Assembly: GCF_000020565.1 (NCBI RefSeq)
Contig: NC_010830.1
Span: 310,001 to 374,000, forward strand
Direction of reading: 5' to 3'
From: Candidatus Amoebophilus asiaticus 5a2
GTDB lineage: Bacteria > Bacteroidota > Bacteroidia > Cytophagales > Amoebophilaceae
Length of the DNA: 64,000 nucleotides
Translations under genes and position numbers: made by a program
Notes under the pieces: model-generated
What the model was told of the DNA's origin: nothing
The model's input: the letters and a program-made list of their open reading frames with translations, nothing else
Database searches by the model: none
In this document: positions 50,384 to 59,839 of the stretch, piece by piece
Layout: each line of letters starts with the position of its first letter
Numbering within the stretch: position 1 is the stretch's first letter

Positions 50384-52342
50384 ATGTACAGCACAAATAA
50401 AAGAATTACAGCAGCTATTTTACTTTGTAGTCAGCTATTAACCATAACAAGTTGTAGTAATTATCCTAATATACCCACCCAACCTAAAGTAGCTCGTACG
50501 GAAAAGAGAATTGATAAAAAACCAAGCAAAGATGACTCAATATTACCCTTGGTAGATAGCTTAGTGATTACTATTGCTGATGGGAAAAAACTTAATTTAA
50601 AGTATGAGAACAAAAATTGGCAAGCAGCGTTAATTACAGAAGATGGTGTGGAACAGATATTGACCATTGTATTAGAGCCAGGCTATAGCATAGCTAAGCT
50701 AATTACTGCTAAAGAAGAGGAACAGCGAGAGCTAGTGCGCCTAGTAGCCAGTAAAAAAGAGACATTAAATGCAGCATATGTATATATAGGCAAACAAGCT
50801 TGTACAGAGCAGTCTATAACTAGCCAGGTGCAGACAAAAAGCAGCACAAAATTATCGGATGATGCATCAGCTTCTTCCAGAATGCTAATTACTAGTACAG
50901 CACATACAAAAATACCTATCTCTACATTATCCAAGCATATAAAAGAAGAGCAAAAGCTAGCTTCCAAACAAGGTAATTCTATTATAGTAAACTCTATAGT
51001 GGACAATACCAAGCAGGCCATAAAGAGAGCTTCATCAGTATCTGTATTACGTAATCAAGTTTTTATCTTATCTATATCTATTAAACCAACGTATAAGGGG
51101 CAGCAACCTAAGAATAATAGTCCTTCCATTACTTTAATCAGAGGCAAAGCTTTGGAATTGCACAAAAAAGAGGCACAAGATAAGCGAGAACAAGCCAAGC
51201 TATATAATGAAGTAGATATAGCTGCATCAATAACTGACAGTAATGGCATAGCTGCACAGTTAATAGAAGAGCAGGCTATCCCAAGCTATATAGCAAAAGG
51301 AGGCCATCAAGTATATCCATCCTTTATAGAAGGCAAATGGATGGCAGTTGTTAGGGAGCATGCTCCTTTAGGTTTTAGTAGAACGCACTATTTGGAACTG
51401 TACCTAGCACCTGGCTTTACAGTCAATGAATTAAGCAAACATAGTTTGAAGTGGCAGGAAAAACATATAGCAGTAGTATTTGCTGAGCACAGCAAAAGTG
51501 GTAAAGGATATGTATATATAGGTGAGAAAGGACTGTTGGGGGGAGGAAATAGTGGGTCTAAAGGAGGTGGTGGAAATGATAACGATCGCTCCTCTGGAGG
51601 TAGTAGTAGTTCAAGTGGAAGCAGCAGAAAAAATGTGTCTAGCGGAAGTAGAAAATCCTCTTCTAGTTCTAGTGGAAGTACAAGACATGATAAACAGAGT
51701 AGCCAAAGCACTAGCAGGTCAAGCACTTCCTCTTCAAGCACTTATAGTAGTAGTTTTACTCCTAGTACAGAGCAACGTGCTACATCGGCTATGTTATCTT
51801 CTATAGGTATCAAATCTGAACTACCTACTTATCATTTTGATAAGTCATATACTAATGATTATTCTTATAGTACTCCACATGTTAGTTACCCCAATCGAGA
51901 TACCTCATATTCGGGCAGTGTTATGGACAGCATTAGTAGCAGCAGAATATCCACGGTTAGTACACCAACCCCCATAATTTCTTATAGAACGTCTACTAGT
52001 ATGGGAGATATACCAAGTAGTAGTCATACAAGAGAACCTTCTGCTAATAGAACAACTCCTAGTAGTAGTATAACAGGAACTGCTGCTTACATGAAGGCAC
52101 CAAGTGAGAAAGGGCTACCCCTTACGCTAAAGGATACAGCTAAAGAGATAAAAAGCTATTTGCAAGAAGTTCAAGGTAGTGGGCAAAAAGACATTGATTC
52201 AATAATTAAGCAGCGGGAAAAAGGAGAGCAATTGTTAAGACGGCTACATACACTTAAGCAACAACAAGAGAGAGCGCATGCGTATACAGAAAAAGCATAT
52301 ATTACAGCAGATAATTCTGGGATAGGCGATCAGAAACTCTAA
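50384..52342 (+). pseudogene. Large surface lipoprotein-muramidase gene, 5' part (split by IS5)
   Basis: A lipoprotein signal ends in a lipobox (LLTITSC, Cys near residue 24). Two related domains of about 80 residues follow: KNWQAALITEDG to AAYVYIGKQ (about 71-135) and GKWMAVVREHAP to GYVYIGEKG (about 313-385). Next comes a long Gly/Ser-rich linker (385-460), a Ser/Thr/Tyr-rich part, and a helical C-terminal stretch. Translation stops (TAA at 52340) exactly at the IS boundary. Without the IS, DQKL would continue into LEQLLQQEGG at 53214, giving about 1270 residues. The truncated piece may still be made as a 652-residue lipoprotein. Confidence 0.8.
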
Positions 52343-53213
52343 GAGGCTGTCTAAAAAGGGTAATTTAGATAGGAAAAGCAGACAAAACTTTATAAAATTA
52401 GTTAGTGAACTTTAAACTAACAGCTATGCCATACACTAGCGATTTAACAGATAAGGAATGGGAAGTGTTAGAACCATTAGTTACTTACATAGGTCCTTGC
52501 CGACCCCGTAAATACACTATAAGAGAAGTATTAGATGCTATTTTCTATTTAGAAAAAACAGGCTGTCAATGGCGCATGCTACCTGCCCATTTTCCACCCT
52601 GAAAAAGTGTTTATGACTTGTATTATCGCTGGCGAAGAAATGGTAAATGGGACTTAGTCCATGATACACTTCGAGATCAAGTACGAGAAAAGTTGGGCAA
52701 ACAAGCCATACCTAGCGCTGCCATTATGGATAGCCGCTCGGTTAAAACAGCACAAAAAGGGGGTCGAGAGGCTATGATGCAGCAAAAAAAGTAAAAGGCC
52801 GTAAGCAGCATATTATTGTTGATACGCTGGGGCTTATACTTTGTGTGGTAGTACATTCAGCTCACTTATCAGACTCAAGAGGATGTCATCTTTTGCTTAT
52901 TCGCCTTTTTAATACATTCCCTTCTATTAAACACATATGGGTAGATGGAGGATACCAGAAAGGATGTATAATGTGGGCTTATGGGGTGCTAGGTTATACT
53001 TTAGAAGTTGTACAACGGCTCTCAAATGGGTTTCATATTCTAAAAAAGCGATGGATAGTCGAGCGTACATTTGCTTGGCTGAGTTTTTCTAGGAGGCTCT
53101 CTAAAGATTACGAGCATAATCCCAAGTCTTCTGAAACACATATTAAAATTGTTATGATTAGAATCATGCTTAAGCGGCTTTTATGACTCCATTTTGGCTT
53201 TTTAGACAGCCTC
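52343..53213 (+). mobile_element. Inactive IS5-family element inside the lipoprotein-muramidase gene
   Basis: GAGGCTGTCTAAAAAG and its complement CTTTTTAGACAGCCTC bound 871 bp. The flanking triplets are TAA (52340) and TTA (53214); a 3-bp TNA duplication restores the host frame, with one base since changed. It carries a broken transposase gene. Confidence 0.88.
52426..53186 (+). pseudogene. IS5-family transposase with nonsense codon and frameshift
   Basis: It starts [19 protein letters not shown]. At HFPP the expected Trp of the family (FPPWK) is TGA, at about 52600. Reading on in frame gives SVYDLYYRWRRNGKWDLVHD to DSRSVKTAQKG. Then a one-base shift near 52770 moves to the frame GYDAAKKVKGRKQHIIVDTL, which runs to the normal C-terminus (RWIVERTFAWL, then RIMLKRLL). 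Two inactivating changes in one copy make the element immobile without help. Confidence 0.85.
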
Positions 53214-55073
53214 TTAGAGCAACTGCTGCAGCAAGAAGGAGGGGATGTTAACTTATCACAGTTAGAATCCGATGTATTACAAACTTTATATCCTATAGGA
53301 GATAAGAGTGAACGTGAGATGATGGAGATGGTTAAAAAAAGCATGCGAGATTCAGAAGCTGCTACAGGCAAGTATGTTCCAAAAGAGCGCGACGATAAAA
53401 GCAAAGGAAAAGAAAAGGATGATCAAACAATGCCCGTACATAAAGAGGCTATTAAAGCTCATCTTAATGCAAGCACCACTTCTTCAATATCCTCTTCTAG
53501 CTCTACAAGCAGCTCCCAACCATTGCCAAGTAGAGATATCAAAGGGCCATTAAGTAAGGATACCCAGGATAAAAAACAAAAAGAAAAATCATCCAAGGAT
53601 AGATTATTTTGGATGCATGACCATCCTGCCTTTACTCCTTCCTTTACAAGCTCTAGTACAAGTACACCTAATGTATCAGACCCCTCGCATACTAACGCCT
53701 CTAGCTCTACATCTGCTAATAGTAGTAATGCTAAGAGCGACCAAGAAATTCGTAAGGAGTGGTATAGTTTACTAGAAGAAATACAGGCAAAACTTGGTTA
53801 TTCAGCAATACATAATTTGGCAGATGGTATATACTTGCAAGGACAAATTAAAGATTATATAGCTAAAATAAAGCTATATGAAAAACATCAATCTATTAGT
53901 AGAGGCTCAATTGAACAAGCACTTAGTCAGCTAAAAAGCCTCTCTGTGGAGGTTGAAGATGCTTTAGATAAAGTAAGATATAATGCAGTAATAGATGAGA
54001 TCAATCAAGTGTTGGATACAAGGGTGGAAACCATTAACAGGATACAAGATGAAGAAGAAGACCCAGCTATTATCATAGCAACAGCCCGAGAGATAAAGCC
54101 CCATGTAGAAGCAGCTATAAAACGCTTGGAGGAGTTTTCGACCAAGCAAAACAAGGGACCTAGTATAAAAAACTTGAAAGAAGCCAAAAGTCAGCTTGAA
54201 GCTATTATTAGAGACTATAGTCATAGAAAAATTCTACTAGACAAATATAAAGCAGCTTTTAGACAAGCAGCAGAGCATATTTCAAAAAGGATAGAACAAG
54301 AGCAGGAAGAATTAGCTAAGAGCGTAGGGAAGCCAGTTGGGAAGCCTAAAATAACTATAACCAATAAGCCAGGTATAACAATAGCACAATTAGAAGAAAT
54401 GTTTGGAGATGATCAAAGTAATACCTGCGATTTGCAAAAACTCTTAGGCACTTTAGATATAAGCGTTAATTTCCCAGCAGCAGAAGAGACTTCTAGCGAT
54501 CGAGAAGAGGGTGCTAGCACAAAAGAAACCAAGCGAGAAGAAATAAGAAGGGGGAAGGAACGAGAAAAGCCAGAAGAGGGTGAAAGTGAGCAAAAGCAAG
54601 AAGGAGCTACGGATATAAGCCAGGCAGGGCTTAATTTTATTGCTAGCTATGAGGGATGTAGCCTAAAAGTATATAAGGATGTTGCAGGGATAGAAACGAT
54701 TGGTTATGGCCATGTGGTTCTACCGAGGGAAGATTTTAGTAAAGAAATAACACATAAAAAAGCTTTAGAGCTTTTGCATCAAGATGCTGATGAAGCCATA
54801 AGAGGTGTGAAGAGCCAAGTAAAAGTACCTCTACTACAGCATCAATTTGATGCTTTGGTTAGCTTTACCTTTAATGTAGGTAGTAAAGCATTAAAAGAAT
54901 CCAGATTATTAAAATTAATTAATAGTCGGGATATGGAACCAGAAAAAATTCGAGAAGCTTTCCTAAGATTTAGAAAAGCCAAAATTAACGGAGTATTAAC
55001 TGATGTCCAAGGATTAGTCAATAGACGTGGAACAGAAGCCAAGCTATTTTTAGAAGGGGTATATGAAAAATAA
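53214..55073 (+). pseudogene. Large lipoprotein-muramidase gene, 3' part with GH24 lysozyme domain
   Basis: This 619-codon stretch is in frame with the 5' part if the IS is removed. An internal ATG at 53319 could start a 584-residue product without a signal peptide. The middle is Ser-rich (AHLNASTTSSISSSSSTSS, about 53457-53513) and then helical and coiled-coil-like (53740-54350), followed by a charged Glu/Lys segment. The final 150 residues are a T4-type lysozyme: YEGCSLKVYKDVAGIETIGY has E-x8-D-x5-T spacing as in Glu11, Asp20 and Thr26 of T4 lysozyme. The enzyme domain itself looks intact. Confidence 0.85.
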
Positions 55074-55113
55074 ATGTTTGGAAAAAATAAAAGATTGATA
55101 ATAAAATAATCGT

Positions 55114-55593
55114 ATGAATATAACTAAATATCTAATAATACTAGGAATTGCCTTTATACTGAATTCTTGTGGAGATCCTTATAAAGTCTTATACGGTCGT
55201 TGGCAAATTTATAAGTATGAAGGAGGACATATAGTTGGCCTTACAGATGAAGAAGCATCCCAGTTGATAGGAAAAGAATTTCTTTTTAATAAAGAATATG
55301 TAATTATAGATAAAAATAAAATAGATAAACCTATTTACAAGTTTAGAAAAGAGAAAGCCGATTCTTACTTTCATGCTGGTTACCGAATACCAAAAGAATT
55401 TATTGGTATATATCAAGATACAATTAAAATTTTAGAAATAAGTACTTTTAAGCCTAGCTCTCTTCCTCCTGATTTTTTTGAGCATGAACCCAAAGACATG
55501 TTAAGTTTTTATATTAGTGAGCTGATTCTTTATAAGGGTGAACTAATTTTTAACATTGAGGGTATATTTTTTTATTTAAAAAAAGTAAAATGA
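55114..55593 (+). CDS. Small lipoprotein of unknown function
   Basis: The 159-residue protein has an N-terminal signal with a lipobox, FILNSCG, with Cys at about residue 19. The mature part (YGRWQIYKYEGGHIVGLTDE at about residues 28-47, with many beta-type alternations later) recalls small lipocalin-like lipoproteins, but no family is certain. It follows the muramidase gene by 40 bp on the same strand. A role linked to that enzyme, such as an inhibitor or partner, is only a guess from position. Confidence 0.7.
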   Translation: MNITKYLIILGIAFILNSCGDPYKVLYGRWQIYKYEGGHIVGLTDEEASQLIGKEFLFNKEYVIIDKNKIDKPIYKFRKEKADSYFHAGYRIPKEFIGIYQDTIKILEISTFKPSSLPPDFFEHEPKDMLSFYISELILYKGELIFNIEGIFFYLKKVK

Positions 55594-55697
55594 AGGAGAT
55601 TGATTTTATAGAAGTGTAGATATAACTGTCAATTTCTTATAATAGAGAGAACACCAAAAAGCAGTATCAAAACGGAAGGGGGAAGCACTTATCACAG

Positions 55698-55785
55698 AAG
55701 AAACCAAGCGAGAAGAAATAAGAAGGGGAAAGGAACGAGAAAAACCAGAAGAGGAGGAGAGTGAGCAAAAGCAAGAAGGAGCTAC
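55698..55785 (+). repeat. Fragment of a second copy of the muramidase gene
   Basis: These 88 bp repeat 54523-54610 almost exactly (AGAAACCAAGCGAGAAGAAA ... AAGCAAGAAGGAGCTAC, few mismatches), the charged segment just before the lysozyme domain. The copy stops at the end of another IS. It is a relic of a duplicated gene or of recombination. The stretch 55594-55697 shows weak likeness at best. Confidence 0.8.
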
Positions 55786-56145
55786 AGAGCCTGTTCAAGA
55801 TCTTTGTAGGCATATCCTTAGGAAAGCAAGAACTACCATTTGTAAGCTTGTAGCCAATCTTCTTTCACAGTTCTTCCATAACCGCCGACATTTTTCCAAG
55901 CAGCCAAAACTTCGTTCGACTATCCATCGCTTAGGTATTGCCTTAAATTGATGCAATTCGTTTCTTTTGACTACTTTTACCTGCGCTCCCTGCAGCACCT
56001 CTTTTGCTTGATTGGCAAACACTTCTCCACTATAGCCTCCATAACCACCTTGGCCGCTTCGGCTAATTCTTTCAGTAAGACATTCACTTTTGTCTGAGTA
56101 TTCGGTTAATCCCATTCGAAATTTGCTGCGGAGTCGTATGCTCAT
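55786..56145 (-). pseudogene. Truncated IS5-family transposase (C-terminal part)
   Basis: The minus strand encodes 116 residues. The last 85 are typical of IS5 transposase C-termini: YSGEVFANQAKEVLQGAQVKV near the start and IPKRWIVERSFGCLEKCRRL near the end, with the catalytic Glu in VERSF. The N-terminal half and the distal terminal repeat are missing. The end next to the repeat fragment begins AGAGCCTGTTCAAGATC, a plausible terminal sequence. 56146-56245 shows nothing. Confidence 0.75.
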
Positions 56146-56245
56146 TCTTATTTAAGATTGGAAAAACAAAATCATCCTTTTCTATTCCCAGTTCTATGTC
56201 CATAGTAGCTAAATAAATGAAGATTTTCATAAACTAAACAACAGG

Positions 56246-57772
56246 CTAAAAAAACCACTTAATATGCGGATATTGTTCCACGAGTAACCTTTGGACATCA
56301 GGCGTTATTAGATTCTCGCTTAAATCAACCGTATGCACCTGTGTTCCCTGTAAATGGCTAGCAAAGTTGATTGTAACTTCGTCTCCTATATCATTCTTAG
56401 CTAAAGAAATTGTATGTACATTTGTTCCTTGCAAGTTTTCAGCAACCTCCACCAAACCTTGATCACCTATTTTATTCCAACCTAAATCAAGCGTATGCAC
56501 CTGTGTTCTTTGTAAATGCTTGGCGATCTCTATAGCTCCTGTACTTGTTATTTTATTCTCTCCCAAATTAAGGGTACGCACATTGGTCCTTTGTAAATAC
56601 TTGGAAAATTCTACTACTTCTGCGTCACACATTTCAGTTTCTCTCAAATTAATCGCATCGACATTGGTCCCTTTTAAATGTTTAACAAATTCAACTATTA
56701 ATCCAACATTTCCCATCTGGTTTAATAAACGAACGCTTTTGCAATTTGTTTTAAAAAGTGGGTGATGTACTAACAGTGCTAAATCAGCCTTGTCATCAAG
56801 CTCCAAATGAGCATTTACATTTTCCAATTCTTTTATAATAGCTTCTCCATTATGGGATATTTCTGTAAGGATTCGTATGAGCTGTTCTTGAGTTTGCTTT
56901 TTTACCCTATTTTCTATCCGTTGACTGTACATTCTACTTGTTTGGTCAGGTGTTTGATTAATAGGGTTACCCTGCCCTATTATCAGAGCCTGCTCAAAAA
57001 AAGATAATGCTGCTGCTTCATTACTTTCAACCCCTTTACCTAGCTTATACAACCATCCTAAATGGTACAACGCACTACCACGTGAATAGCTATCCCTATT
57101 TAAGGATAATGATGCTTGTGCATACCACGCTAATGCTTCTGTTGCATTGGGCACAGTACCCCAACCATATTCATGTACTCTGCCCAATAATAAACATGCT
57201 TTATAGATTCCTACTTGGCCTGCTTTTTCTAGAAATCCGTATGCTTCTCTTATATCACTTCTTGCTGTTCTGCCAAACAAGTGAAGTCGTCCTGCATGGT
57301 AGGCTGCTTTTGGATGTCCTAATTTGCTAGCTTTAGTGTAAAGCGCTAAGGCTAATCCTAAATCTTCTTCTGTGTCCTTACCTCGCTCATATAATCGGGC
57401 CATTGCATAAGTGGAAAGAGCAATCTCTTGTACTCCCGCTTCTACCTTGTGGTAATAGGCTTTTACTGTTTTACAAGCTTTGTCTTGTCCGGATCCTTGG
57501 GCTACTGCCAAATCCGACAACGCTTGCATGTCTTGGATCGCCCCTCCTTCCTCGATTTCTGTTGCTTGTAGCTGGGGTATAGTACTTATAGGACTTTCTT
57601 TAGGGGATAACTGTTTATCTGCTAGCCCTTCGATGGGAATGGGGAGGTGAGTTATGGGTTCTTCTTTAGCAGGAGGCGGTGAATTAGGAGGGGTGCCGCA
57701 ACTCTGTAAAACAGCACTTATCAATAAAAAGCGAATTATGGATGGCTGTATTAAAGAATATGTATATTTCAT
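56246..57772 (-). CDS. Lipoprotein with Sel1 repeats and ribonuclease-inhibitor-type leucine-rich repeats
   Basis: The 508-residue protein has a signal peptide with lipobox VLQSC (Cys at about residue 25) and then a Pro-rich linker. Sel1-type repeats span about residues 115-270 (AMARLYERGKD, KAAYHAGRLHLFGR, KACLLLGRVHEYGWG, SALYHLGWLYKLGKG). From about 365 to 495 there are five LRRs of about 28 residues with the pattern LQ-T-VHTLDLGxNxIGDxG. Both repeat types mediate protein binding and are common in bacteria that live in eukaryotic cells. Surface display and host binding are inferred. Confidence 0.85.
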   Translation of the reverse strand: MKYTYSLIQPSIIRFLLISAVLQSCGTPPNSPPPAKEEPITHLPIPIEGLADKQLSPKESPISTIPQLQATEIEEGGAIQDMQALSDLAVAQGSGQDKACKTVKAYYHKVEAGVQEIALSTYAMARLYERGKDTEEDLGLALALYTKASKLGHPKAAYHAGRLHLFGRTARSDIREAYGFLEKAGQVGIYKACLLLGRVHEYGWGTVPNATEALAWYAQASLSLNRDSYSRGSALYHLGWLYKLGKGVESNEAAALSFFEQALIIGQGNPINQTPDQTSRMYSQRIENRVKKQTQEQLIRILTEISHNGEAIIKELENVNAHLELDDKADLALLVHHPLFKTNCKSVRLLNQMGNVGLIVEFVKHLKGTNVDAINLRETEMCDAEVVEFSKYLQRTNVRTLNLGENKITSTGAIEIAKHLQRTQVHTLDLGWNKIGDQGLVEVAENLQGTNVHTISLAKNDIGDEVTINFASHLQGTQVHTVDLSENLITPDVQRLLVEQYPHIKWFF

Positions 57773-57973
57773 AGTTATCTAAATTTAAACCTAAGGAAAT
57801 GTTATAGTAAGTCAGAAATATTTTATATGCAAGCATAAGCGAAAGGAAGTTTATACTTGGGGCTGTAAGCGTAAACCTCAGATTTTTACGGCAAGATTTT
57901 TAGATTTTTCTTTTTTTAATATAACATTAACCTGTGTTTGCGGTTCATGAATTCTAAAGCGTACCTTTCCCAA
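57773..57973. other. Intergenic stretch containing one arm of a 25-bp inverted repeat
   Basis: It contains GGGGCTGTAAGCGTAAACCT at 57859-57878 (arm ends at 57883), matched in reverse at 59628-59652. No gene is recognised. The rest of the gap (57974-58139) appears to be the displaced 3' end of the LRR gene. Confidence 0.6.
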
Positions 57974-59486
57974 CTAGGGGATTTGATAAAGTTGTCTGCC
58001 TTTCAAAGCTCGAAGTATATTTTTTATGGATTGGTAAGTAGCTATAAAATAATCTAGATGAAATGGAATTTCTATATTCCCTATTGTTTCAAGAAAGAAT
58101 ATATTATTCCCTTCTTCCCAATTATAGGCTTTTCCAAGTCTATTTTCTCGCGCCGCTTGACAGACTTCTTCTGGTAAATACTTTTCTCGATTTTGGAGTG
58201 TTTTCTATATAATTCATACACAGGGTAGTTAAACTATGAGGAAATGTTTGACGAGCATGTCTTCTTAACGCATGCTTTAGGATTCCCTTATTAATTGGTA
58301 GTAACTCGCTAGAAGCTAACCATGAGTTGTTGCCTAGTTTGCCATTAGCAATATCCTCTCGGACTTCATCTTCTAGCACCTCCTCATATTCTTCTAATAG
58401 GTCTTCCGCAGACTCCTCTTCTATACGTTGTTCTAATTCATCTTGTACTTGATCCTCTAGTAGTTTAGTAAATTTGCTATTTATAGAAGCAGGTAGTGTT
58501 CTAAGTTTATTTTCGCATAGATTCAGATAGCTTAGGTTAGTAGAACTAAATATTTCAGCTGGTAGTCCTACAAGCTGGTTATATTCTAAATTCAGCACCC
58601 TTAGGCTAGTAAGATAGAATATTTCATTAGATAGCTCTCTAATACCATTATGAGAGATATCCAGACAAGTTAGGCTAATAAAATTGAATATTTCATCAGA
58701 TAGCTTTATAATACGATTGTGGGAGAGATCCAGAGAGGTTAAGTTAGTAAAATTACTTATATCAGCGGGTAGTTCTACAAGCTGGTTATATCCTAGGTTC
58801 AGCATCTTTAGGCTAGCAAGGTTTCCTATTTCAGCTGGCAGCTCTGTAATACGGTTATGCGATAAGTCTAGAAAGGTTAATTTGTCAAGATTGTCTATTC
58901 TAGTTGGTAGGCCTCTAAGCTGATTCCAAGATAGGTTAAGTCCTGTTAAATTACACATTCCATCAGGTAGTTCTCTAATACAATTATGGGAGAGATCCAG
59001 AGAGGTTAAGCTAACAATATTAACTATCTCAGCTGGTATAAAACTAAGTTGGTTGCTTCTGTCAACTTCAATACGCGTAATTTTCGGATTCAGTGTCATA
59101 TTTTTTACAGAAACTTGATAACAAACTAAGTAGTGTATAATTCCTGCTGCCACTTCATTTTTTTCTTGTTCAGTTATCCATCCTGATGGATTAATAAGGA
59201 GTGAAGGAACAATAAGACTTGCAAAATCAAAATTTAAGCTATCTTCCCTTTGTTGTAGAGTTTGCCAAAAGGAACGACCACCTCGCTGGGTAAAAAATTG
59301 TTCCCATATACTATAAGGTGTATCAGCATGCAACTCTTGGAAGGATACAAAGGAGTGCTTCTCAAATGCTAACGCTACTTCCTCCTCTACTAAGTCTGGT
59401 AGATTTGTGGGTATAGGATTAGGAGTACGACATCCTAACATAAATATCATGAAAAAAGCTATAAGGTAATGTAGTATAATTTTCAT
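57974..59486 (-). pseudogene. Leucine-rich-repeat lipoprotein, apparently frameshifted near its 3' end
   Basis: The first frame (59486-58140, 448 residues) has a signal with lipobox FMLGC (Cys at about 19) and a 100-residue helical part. About eight to nine LRRs of 23 residues follow (LTSLDLSHNCIRELPDGM type, about 155-335), then a Glu-rich helix. It ends in the atypical tail KSRKVFTRRSLSSGARK. One base further, near 58203, the next frame reads NREKYLPEEVCQAARENRLG and continues 70 more codons to a stop at 57974-57976 (ending RALKGRQLYQIP). This sequence is protein-like, so a one-base frameshift is likely. The repeats remain intact and a shortened product is possible. Confidence 0.75.
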
Positions 59487-59839
59487 TATTATAGGAAAAT
59501 AGGAATATCATAGGAAAGGTAATGAATAAAACCTACCCTTTAGCATTTATAGATACTTCATTTGATGGGTCATAGTGATAACGCTTTCTTGCTAAAGGGG
59601 TTGCTACCTTACAACTACCTCCGGAGAATCTGAGGTTTACGCTTACAACCCCTAGTTTTGAAAGTTTTTTACTTGTTTGGTGCCGGAATTTTATAGCTAT
59701 TATGTAGATTAAAAAAAGGATGTTTACATTAAGCTTCCTCCAAAACCTATCATTTGTCCACATTTAAACACATCTATACCTAGATTTTATAAGGTTTCAG
59801 AAGAAATCTATTATTAATAGCATAGATTTTTACTTATTA
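59487..59839. other. Intergenic stretch with the second arm of the inverted repeat
   Basis: 59628-59652 is the reverse complement of 57859-57883 with one mismatch. A 76-codon minus-strand reading frame at 59533-59763 crosses it but lacks family likeness, so it is not called as a gene. The left part should contain the promoter of the LRR lipoprotein gene. Confidence 0.5.

Noticed and set aside
51388-51741. Leu- and Pro-rich minus-strand frame
   Set aside because: It is the complement of the Gly/Ser-rich linker of the lipoprotein gene; low-complexity sequence leaves the opposite strand open.
51590-51780. Ser-codon repeats (AGTAGTAGT) as a CRISPR or tandem-repeat locus
   Set aside because: Repeats are short, irregular and in frame with a Ser-rich linker; no spacers. 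No CRISPR array was seen in the window.
52595-52605. TGA read as Trp (code change) in the IS5 transposase
   Set aside because: Genes in the window use TGG for Trp and end normally at TGA, and the same transposase also has a frameshift, so decay explains it.
59533-59763. 76-codon minus-strand frame upstream of the LRR gene
   Set aside because: No recognised domain, and its middle is one arm of the inverted repeat; more likely chance.
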